DNA from: Desulfonatronovibrio hydrogenovorans DSM 9292
GTDB lineage: Bacteria; Desulfobacterota; Desulfovibrionia; Desulfovibrionales; Desulfonatronovibrionaceae
NCBI RefSeq assembly: GCF_000686525.1
Contig: NZ_JMKT01000015.1
Location: 1 to 64,000 of the forward strand
Reading direction: 5' to 3'
DNA length: 64,000 nucleotides
Position 1 is the stretch's first letter. Each line of letters begins with the position of its first letter. A model generated the notes under the pieces. That model did not search any database and was not told the origin of the DNA. It was given only the letters and a program-made list of their open reading frames with translations. The position numbers and the translations under genes are program-made. Below, one piece after another: positions 27,502 through 35,651 of the stretch.

Positions 27502-27963
27502 ATGAAGGAAAGGGCTGCAGTGTCCAAATCAGCTGTTCTGGCAATTTTGCTGGTGGGCATAGTTCTGACTGCCGGGGCCGGTTTCACCATGAAGGCCACG
27601 GATCAGGCTGAGTTCTGCGGCAGTTGCCACGTCATGTATGAGGCGGTGCGAACGCATCAGCAGTCGGTCCATGCCAAGCTTGACTGTAATGACTGTCATA
27701 CTCCTGATCCGTTTATTCCCAAGATGACCTTCAAGACCTATGCTGGTATGAAGGACATGTACAAGAACACCCTGGGTCAGGTCTATGATGTGATTCATGC
27801 ATCGGAAAAGACTAAAGAGGTGGTTAATGACAATTGCACCAGGTGTCATGCCATGACCACCTTGAACGTGGAAACGGTAAAACCATTTTGTACGGATTGT
27901 CACAGGCAGGTTCCCCACATGAACAAACTGCCCATAGCCCAAAGGAGGGTGGCTGATGAATAA
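27502..27963 (+). CDS. nrfH: Cytochrome c nitrite reductase small subunit NrfH
   Basis: A 153-residue membrane-anchored tetrahaem cytochrome c of the NapC/NirT family that passes electrons from menaquinol to NrfA. One N-terminal membrane helix (AVLAILLVGIVLTAGAGFT) precedes four haem sites: CGSCH, CNDCH, CTRCH, CTDCH. AAGGAGG is just upstream of ATG 27502. Its end overlaps nrfA by 8 bases, so the two are translationally coupled, the standard arrangement for the NrfHA complex on the periplasmic face. Confidence 0.97.
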   Translation: MKERAAVSKSAVLAILLVGIVLTAGAGFTMKATDQAEFCGSCHVMYEAVRTHQQSVHAKLDCNDCHTPDPFIPKMTFKTYAGMKDMYKNTLGQVYDVIHASEKTKEVVNDNCTRCHAMTTLNVETVKPFCTDCHRQVPHMNKLPIAQRRVADE

Positions 27964-29491
27964 TAAAGTATTGCCCCTTGTTATGATGTTGTTCATCTTT
28001 GGACTGGCTACGGGATGTACTGAGATCCCTGAACCAAAGACTCCTTCTTATGAAACCACCCTGGATGCGACAGAAGACAGAAACAGTGCCTTTGAGGAAT
28101 TTTTCCCCATCCATTATCAGACTTACCTCCAAAACAACGATGACAGCCAGATGACTGAATACGGAGGGTCTGTACCTCATGAAAAGCATCTGTGTGGAGA
28201 CCTCCCCCAAGCATATAAATACTGTCAGCCATATCTGAAAAATCTGTGGACCGGATATCCCTTCAGCTTCGAGTACAACCGGGCCAGAGGACACACTTAT
28301 GCCGTTCACGATCTTCTTGATATCGACAGACTCAACAGATACAGCGAGCAGGCAGGTCTGCCTTCTACCTGCTGGAACTGCAAGAGTAACAAGGTTCCCG
28401 GGTATGTTCAGGAATACGGTGATGATTTCTGGGCCATGGAATTCCACCAGTTCAGGGAAGAACATGACCTTGAGGATCACACCATAGGCTGTAATGTCTG
28501 TCATGATCCAGAAACCATGGACTTAAGGATTACCAGTGTTCCTTTAAGAGAGGCTTTTGAAAAGATCGGAATCGACTTGGAAAACGCCACCCGCAATGAA
28601 ATGCGGTCCTATGTCTGTGCCCAGTGTCATGTCGAATACTATTTTCAGGACCCAAAGTTCGGAGCTCCAGCAAAGCCGATTTTTCCCTGGACTCTGGGCC
28701 TTAATCCTGAAGAACAGTATGAATACTATAAGGGTTTTGGCTCCACTACCAGAGAAGGCTTTGAAGGCTGGTTCATTGACTGGACCCATCCGGTTTCAGA
28801 TACTCCCATGATCAAAATCCAGCATCCTGAGTTTGAAATGTGGCATGACGGTGTTCATGGAGCTGCAGGAGTTTCATGCGCTGATTGTCACATGCCTTAT
28901 GTCCGGCTGGATGGAAAGAAAAAGATATCCTCCCATCGCTGGACATCTCCCTTGAAGCACATTGAACAGTCATGCCTGCAGTGCCATTCAGACAAACAGC
29001 CGGACTATCTCAAGGAAAGGGTTATCTACAGTCAGGAAAGGACTTGGGAACAGCTTTTAGTAGCCCAGGAAATATCGGTAAAGGCTCATGAGGCAGTCAG
29101 GCTGGCTTCTGAATACCAGGGAAGCAGGCATGCTGACTTTAATCAGCTCATGATTCAGGCCAGGGAAAGGATTCGCAAGGGTCAGATGTTCTGGGACTGG
29201 GTCTCGGCTGAGAACAGTGCCGGTTTTCATAACCCAGCCAAGGCCCTTGAGATCTTGGCCAAATCGCAGCAGTACAGCCAGCAGGCGGTCAATTATGCCA
29301 TGCAGGCCACCAACTATGCTATAGCCCCGGATCTGGAAGGTGATATTTACGAAATCGTTCCGCCCATCAAGGAACATAGCCGAAAACTGCAGATGAGCCA
29401 AGAACACCTTGACTCCCATACATGGCTGCAGTATCTGCCAAAGTTTGAGGAGGCCGACCTGATCTGGGATCTCAACCAAAGAGTCAGATAG
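27956..29491 (+). CDS. nrfA: Cytochrome c nitrite reductase catalytic subunit NrfA
   Basis: A 511-residue pentahaem enzyme reducing nitrite to ammonium. The catalytic haem site has the lysine-ligated motif CWNCK, followed by four CxxCH sites (CNVCH, CAQCH, CADCH, CLQCH). The active-site Arg, Tyr and His lie around CNVCHDPETMDLR, CAQCHVEYYF and EMWHDGVHG. The N-terminus ends in a lipobox-like LATGC, suggesting lipid anchoring to the membrane, as reported for some sulfate reducers. It follows nrfH directly. In sulfate reducers this gives both nitrite detoxification and ammonium-forming respiration. Confidence 0.98.
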   Translation: MNNKVLPLVMMLFIFGLATGCTEIPEPKTPSYETTLDATEDRNSAFEEFFPIHYQTYLQNNDDSQMTEYGGSVPHEKHLCGDLPQAYKYCQPYLKNLWTGYPFSFEYNRARGHTYAVHDLLDIDRLNRYSEQAGLPSTCWNCKSNKVPGYVQEYGDDFWAMEFHQFREEHDLEDHTIGCNVCHDPETMDLRITSVPLREAFEKIGIDLENATRNEMRSYVCAQCHVEYYFQDPKFGAPAKPIFPWTLGLNPEEQYEYYKGFGSTTREGFEGWFIDWTHPVSDTPMIKIQHPEFEMWHDGVHGAAGVSCADCHMPYVRLDGKKKISSHRWTSPLKHIEQSCLQCHSDKQPDYLKERVIYSQERTWEQLLVAQEISVKAHEAVRLASEYQGSRHADFNQLMIQARERIRKGQMFWDWVSAENSAGFHNPAKALEILAKSQQYSQQAVNYAMQATNYAIAPDLEGDIYEIVPPIKEHSRKLQMSQEHLDSHTWLQYLPKFEEADLIWDLNQRVR

Positions 29492-29519
29492 CACAGGTCA
29501 GCAGGTTTTTTTGAGCTTC

Positions 29520-29560
29520 AAAGTCCCGGCCCGTCTTCTAGGGCCGGGACTTTATTTTTT
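29520..29560 (+). terminator. Rho-independent terminator after nrfHA
   Basis: AAAGTCCCGGCCC (29520-29532) pairs with GGGCCGGGACTTT (29541-29553) around an eight-base loop, followed by a T tract. Confidence 0.93.
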
Positions 29561-29572
29561 GGGACACCCAAT

Positions 29573-29902
29573 ATGTTCAGATTGTTTCCTATATTGTCAT
29601 GTCTGATTTTAGGTGCTCATTCCCTGCGAGCTGAAAATCATCTTCAGATGGGATTTTGGCTTTTTCTGATGGTCCTGATCTTTTCCAGAAGTGTTCAAGT
29701 TGTAATATTCTGTGCAGGAGCCATGGCTGTGGGAATATTCATCTGGCTTGACGCTGCCTGGGATATTCTTGTTTTCAGGCTTCAGGCTCAGCTGCCGTAT
29801 TTTCGGTTACTGGCCATAATGGGAACGGCCTTGGTAATAATGGTCTGGAGTGTTTACTGGCTCCTTGCCAGAGGGGCATACTTAAAAAAAGACAAGATAT
29901 AA
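29573..29902 (+). CDS. Small three-helix membrane protein
   Basis: A 109-residue protein with three or four hydrophobic segments (FPILSCLILGAHSL, FWLFLMVLIF, VVIFCAGAMAVGIFIWL, LLAIMGTALVIMVWSVYWLL) and a basic tail. No family was recognised. It starts 13 bases after the nrfA terminator and 21 bases before the kinase gene, so it is probably cotranscribed with the kinase. It might be a membrane partner of the soluble-looking kinase, but this is only positional inference. Confidence 0.6.
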   Translation: MFRLFPILSCLILGAHSLRAENHLQMGFWLFLMVLIFSRSVQVVIFCAGAMAVGIFIWLDAAWDILVFRLQAQLPYFRLLAIMGTALVIMVWSVYWLLARGAYLKKDKI

Positions 29903-29923
29903 CAAGACGGGTAGGAGTTTTTG

Positions 29924-31162
29924 ATGGTTTCACTATTTCAGGTTTCATCTGCCAATGATTTGGATTACAAAGATCCTTTCAAAATTAATGAACCAGAGGT
30001 CCTGGCTTTGGCTAAAGAGCGGGATCCAGCCGGAGCTGTTCTGGATCAACACAAAGCTATTGGAAAAATCCCGCTGCTGAGGTTCATCATTGATACAGTG
30101 CCTCACTTCATATTGATCCTCAATGACAAAAGGCAGGCGGTACTGGCCAACCAGCCTCTTCTGGGTCATCTAAATGTTTCTGATTATCAGGTCATTCTTG
30201 GTCAAAGACCAGGTGAGCTGATGGGATGCATCCATGCTCTTCAAAGTGAAGATGGATGCGGTACAACCCAGTTCTGCAACTACTGCGGAGCATTTCAGGC
30301 TTTGCTTGGCAGCCTGGAGGGAAGCACCACCCAAGGTGAGTGCCGGATTATGAGGGGACATTCTGGTTATACTGAAGCAATGGATTTTGCTGTGAAATCT
30401 GCTCCCTTTGCTCATGACGGACAAAAGTTTATTTTTTTTCACCTGACAGATATCAGCCAGAGAAAACGAAAGCAGGTCCTGGAAAGAATTTTTTTTCACG
30501 ATATCCTGAATGGAGTAGGCGGGGTGATGGGGGCTCTGGAAATTGCAATGGACAATGCCAGATCAGAAGATCAGGAGATGCTTGGTCTGGCATTGAACCA
30601 GACCAAGATGGTCATTGAGGAAATTCAGGCCCAGAGATCTCTTAATGAAGCTGAAGCCCATGAACTGGCAGTTAATCCTGAAGAGATGAATACTCTGGAT
30701 GTGCTCAAAAGCGTCCAGCAAACCTATTCATCTCATTCTGTAGGTCAGAACAGAAGCATTCTTATCCCTAAGGACACGAAAGGGAAATTGCTTACAACTG
30801 ATCTAGTTATACTTTCCAGAGTGGTGGGTAACATGCTCAAAAACGCTCTGGAGGCTTCAGCACCAGGGGATATGGTGGAGCTTGGAACAGAAAACAAAGA
30901 CAATAGCGTTGTCTTCTGGGTAAGAAATTCCCAGGTTATTCCTGAAGATGTCCAGCTTCAGCTATTTAAACGCTTCTTTTCAACCAAGGGAGAAGGAAGA
31001 GGGCTTGGTACTCACAGCATCAAGCTTTTAACTGAAGAATATCTTAAAGGAAGGGTGTGGTTTGTTTCAGACCATGAGCATGGAACAGTTTTTTATGCTG
31101 AACTTCCTCTGGATTTGGGTCTTGAAGAGCGAAATTTGCCAGAAAAGAAGATCAGAACCTAA
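29924..31162 (+). CDS. PAS-domain sensor histidine kinase with a cysteine motif
   Basis: A 412-residue kinase without membrane segments. A PAS domain (about 60-180) carries a CX9CX5CX2C motif (GCIHALQSEDGCGTTQFCNY and following C), which suggests a metal or Fe-S cluster. The phosphoacceptor region is ERIFFHDILNGVGG, and the ATPase has the N-box VGNMLKNALEAS and G-boxes near TKGEGRGLGTHS. No response regulator is adjacent. TTG 29921 and ATG 29924 are both possible starts behind TAGGAG. Its place after nrfHA and before a box-controlled ferredoxin suggests sensing redox or nitrogen oxides. Confidence 0.85.
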   Translation: MVSLFQVSSANDLDYKDPFKINEPEVLALAKERDPAGAVLDQHKAIGKIPLLRFIIDTVPHFILILNDKRQAVLANQPLLGHLNVSDYQVILGQRPGELMGCIHALQSEDGCGTTQFCNYCGAFQALLGSLEGSTTQGECRIMRGHSGYTEAMDFAVKSAPFAHDGQKFIFFHLTDISQRKRKQVLERIFFHDILNGVGGVMGALEIAMDNARSEDQEMLGLALNQTKMVIEEIQAQRSLNEAEAHELAVNPEEMNTLDVLKSVQQTYSSHSVGQNRSILIPKDTKGKLLTTDLVILSRVVGNMLKNALEASAPGDMVELGTENKDNSVVFWVRNSQVIPEDVQLQLFKRFFSTKGEGRGLGTHSIKLLTEEYLKGRVWFVSDHEHGTVFYAELPLDLGLEERNLPEKKIRT

Positions 31163-31229
31163 CTTATAAGGGCATAAAAAGGGCTTTAACCTGGAACATC
31201 GGCATATTAATTTTGATGGCAAATGGACA

Positions 31230-31427
31230 ATGCCAGCAATTCATTCAGTCCTTGAGAGAGGCTCTGATCAGGATATATTAGAGCTGAAAGAGCTGGTAAA
31301 AATAGATAGGGAGCTGGCAATGATGGTCTATGAGTGCTGTAAACATTCAGATGTTTACGCACTCCCAAAGCTTTTCACGTTGATGATAGAAGACTTGTAT
31401 TTGAAGGTTACTGCTGAAGATTTGTAA
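31230..31427 (+). CDS. Small hypothetical protein
   Basis: A 65-residue helical protein, MPAIHSVLERGSDQDILELK onward, with two adjacent cysteines in YECCKHSD. No family was recognised. It starts 68 bases after the kinase stop with no clear ribosome site. It may be expressed with the kinase, but it could also be spurious. Confidence 0.4.
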   Translation: MPAIHSVLERGSDQDILELKELVKIDRELAMMVYECCKHSDVYALPKLFTLMIEDLYLKVTAEDL

Positions 31428-31452
31428 AAGCCGATGCTTTTTTTGTGACTTC

Positions 31453-31466
31453 TTGACTTGGATCAA
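31453..31466. promoter_or_regulatory. FNR/HcpR-like box before the ferredoxin
   Basis: TTGACTTGGATCAA has arms TTGAC and ATCAA around four bases. It shares 12 of 14 bases with the hcp operator (TTGACTTAGGTCAA) and lies 91 bases before the ferredoxin start. Confidence 0.6.
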
Positions 31467-31556
31467 TTTTTTCCAGCCATAAAGGTGAAATCTTAAACTT
31501 GTCTTGAAAGGCGGTTGTCTTGGTTTTTGAACTTTTTAATAAAAGGAGTTTGCAAA

Positions 31557-31751
31557 ATGGCCAGAACTGTTGTGCTGGACCAGGACGAGTGTATAGGCTG
31601 TGAAGCTTGCGTGGAGTTATGTCCGGAGGTATTCGCTTTTGACGAGGAAACCGAAAAGGCAAGGGTGATAAAAGAAGAAGGTGGTCCTGAGGAAGAGATT
31701 CAGGAAGCCATAGACACTTGCCCGGTGGAATGCATTCACTGGTCTGAATGA
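31557..31751 (+). CDS. [4Fe-4S] ferredoxin
   Basis: A 64-residue acidic monocluster ferredoxin of the Desulfovibrio ferredoxin I type. Ligands are CIGCEAC followed by the fourth Cys in DTCPVECIHW; CVELCP contributes a non-ligand or alternate cysteine. AGGAG lies before ATG 31557. It sits between an HcpR/FNR-like box and a strong terminator, so it is a one-gene unit. It could supply electrons to Hcp or to the downstream siroheme-motif protein. Confidence 0.93.
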   Translation: MARTVVLDQDECIGCEACVELCPEVFAFDEETEKARVIKEEGGPEEEIQEAIDTCPVECIHWSE

Positions 31752-31753
31752 TC

Positions 31754-31786
31754 AACAAGGCGGCTTTTTACAGCCGCCTTGTTTTT
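31754..31786 (+). terminator. Rho-independent terminator after the ferredoxin
   Basis: AACAAGGCGGCT (31754-31765) pairs with AGCCGCCTTGTT (31772-31783), followed by a T tract. Confidence 0.93.
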
Positions 31787-31819
31787 GAACTCAAAATAAA
31801 AACACTTTGACAAGAAAAA

Positions 31820-32449
31820 ATGAACAATAAATGGTATGTGCTTGAGGCTTGTAGGGGATTTTCAGGCAAAGGATGTCCAAACTGCGTAGCTCCCCATAAG
31901 GATTTACCGGATCGTTATGACAGGGTTATTGAAGAGTTATCCAGACAGAAGCTTGATGAAAACAGGAACGAGCAACTTGTAAGGCCCCATAAAAAAATGA
32001 AGATCAGTTTGTCTGGATGCCCCAATGGCTGCTCAAGACCCCAGATCGCTGATTTGGGCGTTGTAGGGGTTCTTAGACCAGATATTGGAGCAGGATGTTC
32101 CGGTTGCGGGATATGTGCTGCGGTGTGCAGGGAAGGCGCGGTCCAGGTTATAGGCAAGACTGCAGTAATTGACAGGGGAAAATGCCTTGATTGTGGGGAG
32201 TGCTGTCTTGCCTGCCCGGAAGGATCGCTGGTAGAGATAATGAATGGATACAGGTTGCTGGTTGGCGGGAAGCTGGGCAGGCATCCCAGGTTGGCCAGAG
32301 ATCTGGGAATGATCTGCACCCGAAGACAGGCAGAGGATGTTTTACAGAAGATACTGGAACTACACAAAATGTCTGTTGATCAGGGAATACGGCTCAGCTC
32401 TTTAATTGAAAATTTTTCAATTCAAGAATTTTCCTGGCATGATGTCTAA
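31820..32449 (+). CDS. Small siroheme-motif sulfite/nitrite reductase-like protein fused to two [4Fe-4S] clusters
   Basis: A 209-residue protein resembling the C-terminal half of sulfite/nitrite reductases. CX3C is present as SGCPNGCSRPQIADLG (C67, C71), but the first pair expected as CX5C is instead C11-X7-C19-X2-C22. A ferredoxin insert follows with CSGCGICAAVC and CLDCGECCLACP. AsrC and Fsr proteins have the same fold order but a full N-terminal half. It may be a stand-alone siroheme/4Fe-4S protein or an Fe-S electron carrier derived from one. It follows the ferredoxin by about 70 bases and belongs to the nitrogen-stress island by position. The activity is not established. Confidence 0.7.
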   Translation: MNNKWYVLEACRGFSGKGCPNCVAPHKDLPDRYDRVIEELSRQKLDENRNEQLVRPHKKMKISLSGCPNGCSRPQIADLGVVGVLRPDIGAGCSGCGICAAVCREGAVQVIGKTAVIDRGKCLDCGECCLACPEGSLVEIMNGYRLLVGGKLGRHPRLARDLGMICTRRQAEDVLQKILELHKMSVDQGIRLSSLIENFSIQEFSWHDV

Positions 32450-32641
32450 GAATCTTTTTGCCTGGAAAGGCTTTAAGTAGATCAGGAGATGCTCCTAATT
32501 TCGGCATGGATGTTTTGGTCTGCTGGTCCAGGCCCGGAGTTCGACAGCTACCCCCTTTGAGCGGTTCATGACACCTTTCTAGCTGTCTGCGCAGCTTAAC
32601 ATAAGAGTAAGCCATTGCCCGTTATCATCTCTGTACCCCCC

Positions 32642-32664
32642 CCTCAGTGAGTTGAGGATGTCAA
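32642..32664 (+). repeat. Isolated IS605-like right-end remnant
   Basis: CCTCA and TGAGG (32642-32646, 32653-32657) can pair, and GAGGATGTCAA (32654-32664) is identical to the right terminus of the TnpB element at 1107-1117. No transposase or tnpB remains in the preceding 200 bases. The stretch 32450-32670 otherwise contains nothing recognised. Confidence 0.4.
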
Positions 32665-32674
32665 CTAACCAGAC

Positions 32675-33508
32675 TTAGCCAGTCTCATCGATTAAATTTC
32701 CGGTCATTTTGTGCAGTATTCTCAGCAGAATTTCTTCCAGAGAAAGAGTTGGAGTCTGTCTTCTGGCCTCTACAGCCTGATCCATGATATCTGCCTGTGA
32801 TTCAAGGGCATTGGCCTGGTATTCCAGGCTGGACTTCCGGCTGGTATAAATGTCCTCAAGAGTTCCTGTCAGCCCATGCAGGCCTTCCAGAAGAGAAATC
32901 TGGCCGTCAAGGTCGGCTTCATCCTCCAGGGCTGATCCCTGCAGATCATCCCACTTTTCACTCAGATCCCTGAAAGACAGATTGAACCCTCCTTCTGTTA
33001 AGGAGTGAATGTAGAGCATGCCTTCCTTGCTTATGCCTTCTTTGGCTGCACTTGACTTCCCCCATTGGCTGCCGTCCAGTAAAGCCAGATCGTTGAATTT
33101 GGTATTTTGAACAATATTCTGGATCTTGTCCTTTAATGCGTTGTAGTCTTGTTCGGCATCCTCCCAGTCCAACTCATCGTTCTTGACCTTTGTGGCCAGT
33201 AAATCCATCTGGGCCAGAGTGTCTTTGATCAAGCCGACCCCTTCAGCTGCAACTCCCATTACCTGTGCTGCCTCCTGAACATTTTTTGAGTGCTGGCGAA
33301 TGGCTGCACTGTCAGCCCTGAGTTTTCCAGTAATGGCTTCATCAAAGGGATTGGTCAGGGGCTTGACCGGAGGACGACCAATCATCATTTCGCGAAGGTT
33401 TTTGCCGATGGAGGAGCCGTGGAAATAGGCGTTGATAAGCATGTCCTGTTGCCAGAGCTGAACAGAAGTACTGTACAAAAGGTATCTTTCAAGATCCATT
33501 AGGGACAT
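32675..33508 (-). CDS. Flagellin-like protein
   Basis: A 277-residue helical protein. The region from about residue 60 resembles the flagellin N-terminal D1 helix: LRADSAAIRQHSKNVQEAAQ, AAEGVGLIKDTLAQMDLLAT, and the diagnostic NTKFNDLALLDGSQ (flagellin T.FNG..LLDGS). A C-terminal helix (SSLEYQANALESQADIMDQA) could mirror the flagellin C-domain. The usual N-terminal D0 start is replaced by about 60 unrelated residues, so it is not an ordinary filament protein. ATG at 33508 is preferred over 33526 because GGAG precedes it. No flagellar gene adjoins. It might be an adhesin-like or filament-cap variant. Confidence 0.6.
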   Translation of the reverse strand: MSLMDLERYLLYSTSVQLWQQDMLINAYFHGSSIGKNLREMMIGRPPVKPLTNPFDEAITGKLRADSAAIRQHSKNVQEAAQVMGVAAEGVGLIKDTLAQMDLLATKVKNDELDWEDAEQDYNALKDKIQNIVQNTKFNDLALLDGSQWGKSSAAKEGISKEGMLYIHSLTEGGFNLSFRDLSEKWDDLQGSALEDEADLDGQISLLEGLHGLTGTLEDIYTSRKSSLEYQANALESQADIMDQAVEARRQTPTLSLEEILLRILHKMTGNLIDETG

Positions 33509-33696
33509 GGTGTTCTCCACAGGCATTTCGGGTATAAGAATCCTTTTTAAGATATCGGCATTGATGGGTTAAACTTTAGCCTTTCATCCTTGCAACCGTC
33601 ATTGATTGGAATTAAAATTCAACTGGTTGAAAAAAAGTGACTCCATTTTGGATGATTTTTTGAATATACCTTTAAGTCCAGCTCATAGGAAAAGTT

Positions 33697-35094
33697 GTGG
33701 TCAGAAATACTGGTTTTACTCCTGAAGACCTGATCAGGTCAGTGGTTGATCAGTGTACTGATTGTGAACAGTGCCGAGAAATGCTGGATGGGGTGTGTCC
33801 TTTTTTTGGTGAGCTGTACTGCCTTTTTGACAGGGAAAGACAAGGAAAAGGACTGATCAGTTCCAGGGACCTGCGATCTTTGGTAGATCTTTGTAATTTT
33901 TGTGGCCTGTGCCCATGCCCGGACATACGCTCAAGAATTCTTTCGGCCAAAAGTAATTTCATTGCCAGGGAGGGAGTATCTGTCAGTGTCAAATTAGTCC
34001 AGGATGTTGAAAGGCTGGCCGGATATTTAACCAGATTCCCAGGCATGGGAAAATATTTGGCCAAAGCAAAAACAGGTTCCGGCATTTTAAAAAAAATGAC
34101 TGGAATTCATCCTGAGCGGAAGCTCCCTGAAATACCTGGCTGTGACTTTCCGGCTTGGGCCAGTGAACAAGGACTGTGTGTGGAAAAAGAAGGTCAAAAA
34201 AAGCAAAGATCAGTAGCTTTTTTTGCCGGATGTACAGCCAGATATTTTTTCCCCGGGGTGGGCAGGGCTGCAGTCAGGGTGCTGCAGAAAAACCGAATTG
34301 ATGTGTTTTATCTTTCTCAGAAGTGCTGTTCCATGCCGGTCCTTTTGGAAGGTGATTTTTCATTTGCCCTGAAGCTTATGCAGTTTAATCTTGAACACCT
34401 TGGTCAGGCTTTGGAAAAGGGGTATGACCTGGTAACCTCATGTCCAACCTGTGGATACATGTTTAAAAAAATTCTTAAGGAAAAAGCCTATTATTCCAAA
34501 GAATACCAGGAGATGGCCGGGGCAGACAGTCAGTTTTTGATGGTTCCGGAAACGGACAACTGCCAATCCTGGCCGAGTCAGAGGAAATACAGGAGATTGC
34601 ACAGATCCATGTATGCAGGTATTCTCAAAGACGACGGAGTGTTTTCACCATTACCCGCTCTTAAGCGGATCTGGATTGGTGAGAATGTAATGGACATGGG
34701 AGAATATCTGGGCATGCTTTACAGATCGGGCCGCCTGGATACAGGGTTTTCCCCTGTCCCCAAAAGGATTGCCTATTTTCCTCCCTGCCATGTCAGGGAG
34801 CAGAATATTGGACAGCCGTATGTTGAATTACTCAAGATGATTCCAGAACTTGAGGTCCAGGTGGCTGATGGGGCCTATCTTTGTTGTGGTATGGCAGGAA
34901 TAATGGGATTTAAAAAGAGTTTTCACGCCAAATCTCTTCTCATGGGCAATCCGCTTTTCTTAAAAATTCTGGAAATTGAGCCGGATATTCTGGTTACGGA
35001 TTGTTTGAGCTGCAGGCTGCAGTTTGATCAGGTCTTGCCCTTTGTCCAGGCTCATCCTCTGGAGATCATGGCTGAGGCGTATAAAAGACTTTAA
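33697..35094 (+). CDS. Heterodisulfide reductase/GlpC-type Fe-S protein with CCG domains
   Basis: A 465-residue cytosolic Fe-S protein. The N-terminal cluster motifs are atypical: CTDCEQCREMLDGVCPF and CNFCGLCPCP. Two cysteine-rich CCG-type domains follow, with FAGCTARYF...KCCSMPV...SCPTCGY and FPPCHVR...YLCCGMAG...DCLSCR. GlpC, HdrD and LutA-like proteins share this build and pass electrons between a flavoprotein and quinone or a disulfide. GTG 33697 has AGGA 6 bases upstream. A MOSC protein and lactate permease follow, so a role with a lactate or other substrate dehydrogenase is possible. Confidence 0.75.
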   Translation: MVRNTGFTPEDLIRSVVDQCTDCEQCREMLDGVCPFFGELYCLFDRERQGKGLISSRDLRSLVDLCNFCGLCPCPDIRSRILSAKSNFIAREGVSVSVKLVQDVERLAGYLTRFPGMGKYLAKAKTGSGILKKMTGIHPERKLPEIPGCDFPAWASEQGLCVEKEGQKKQRSVAFFAGCTARYFFPGVGRAAVRVLQKNRIDVFYLSQKCCSMPVLLEGDFSFALKLMQFNLEHLGQALEKGYDLVTSCPTCGYMFKKILKEKAYYSKEYQEMAGADSQFLMVPETDNCQSWPSQRKYRRLHRSMYAGILKDDGVFSPLPALKRIWIGENVMDMGEYLGMLYRSGRLDTGFSPVPKRIAYFPPCHVREQNIGQPYVELLKMIPELEVQVADGAYLCCGMAGIMGFKKSFHAKSLLMGNPLFLKILEIEPDILVTDCLSCRLQFDQVLPFVQAHPLEIMAEAYKRL

Positions 35095-35158
35095 TCCAGG
35101 TCATAGCCAACCTGGTTTTTAGATAATAACAGGTAATCAAATAGCTCAAGGAGTTGCA

Positions 35159-35599
35159 ATGCCCAAGATTGTGGCGGTCTGTACCAGCCCTAAAAAAGGT
35201 CAGAGAAAAAAGGATATCAGAGAGGGCAGGCTGATCAGGGAACATGGGCTGGATGGTGACGCCCATGCCGGAGACTGGCATAGACAGGTCAGCCTGCTGG
35301 CCATGGAGAGCATAGACAAGATGCGCCTTGCCGGTCTGGATGTGGGGCCTGGTGATTTTGCAGAAAATCTGACTACAGAGGGTATTGAGCTTTATACCCT
35401 TGCCCTGGGAACCAGGCTCAGGATAGGACCTGAAGCAGTGGGAGAAGTGACCCAGATCGGCAAGGAATGCCACACCCGTTGCGCCATTTATCATCAGGCC
35501 GGGGACTGTGTCATGCCCAGAGAAGGTATATTTATCAGGGTCTTGACCGGGGGACAGGTTAAAACTGGTGATGAAATAGTGGTGGAACAGGGAAGCTAA
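35159..35599 (+). CDS. MOSC domain-containing protein
   Basis: A 146-residue MOSC-domain protein. Characteristic segments are [12 protein letters not shown] near the start, [13 protein letters not shown], and the conserved-cysteine stretch [22 protein letters not shown] domains bind or carry molybdenum-cofactor sulfur. Stand-alone MOSC proteins often lie near Mo-cofactor genes, none of which is visible here. Length is typical for the stand-alone form. Confidence 0.88.
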   Translation: MPKIVAVCTSPKKGQRKKDIREGRLIREHGLDGDAHAGDWHRQVSLLAMESIDKMRLAGLDVGPGDFAENLTTEGIELYTLALGTRLRIGPEAVGEVTQIGKECHTRCAIYHQAGDCVMPREGIFIRVLTGGQVKTGDEIVVEQGS

Positions 35600-35651
35600 T
35601 TTTTTCGTCAAACACCTTGTCAGGTCCAACTTTTTTCCTACAGGAGACGTC

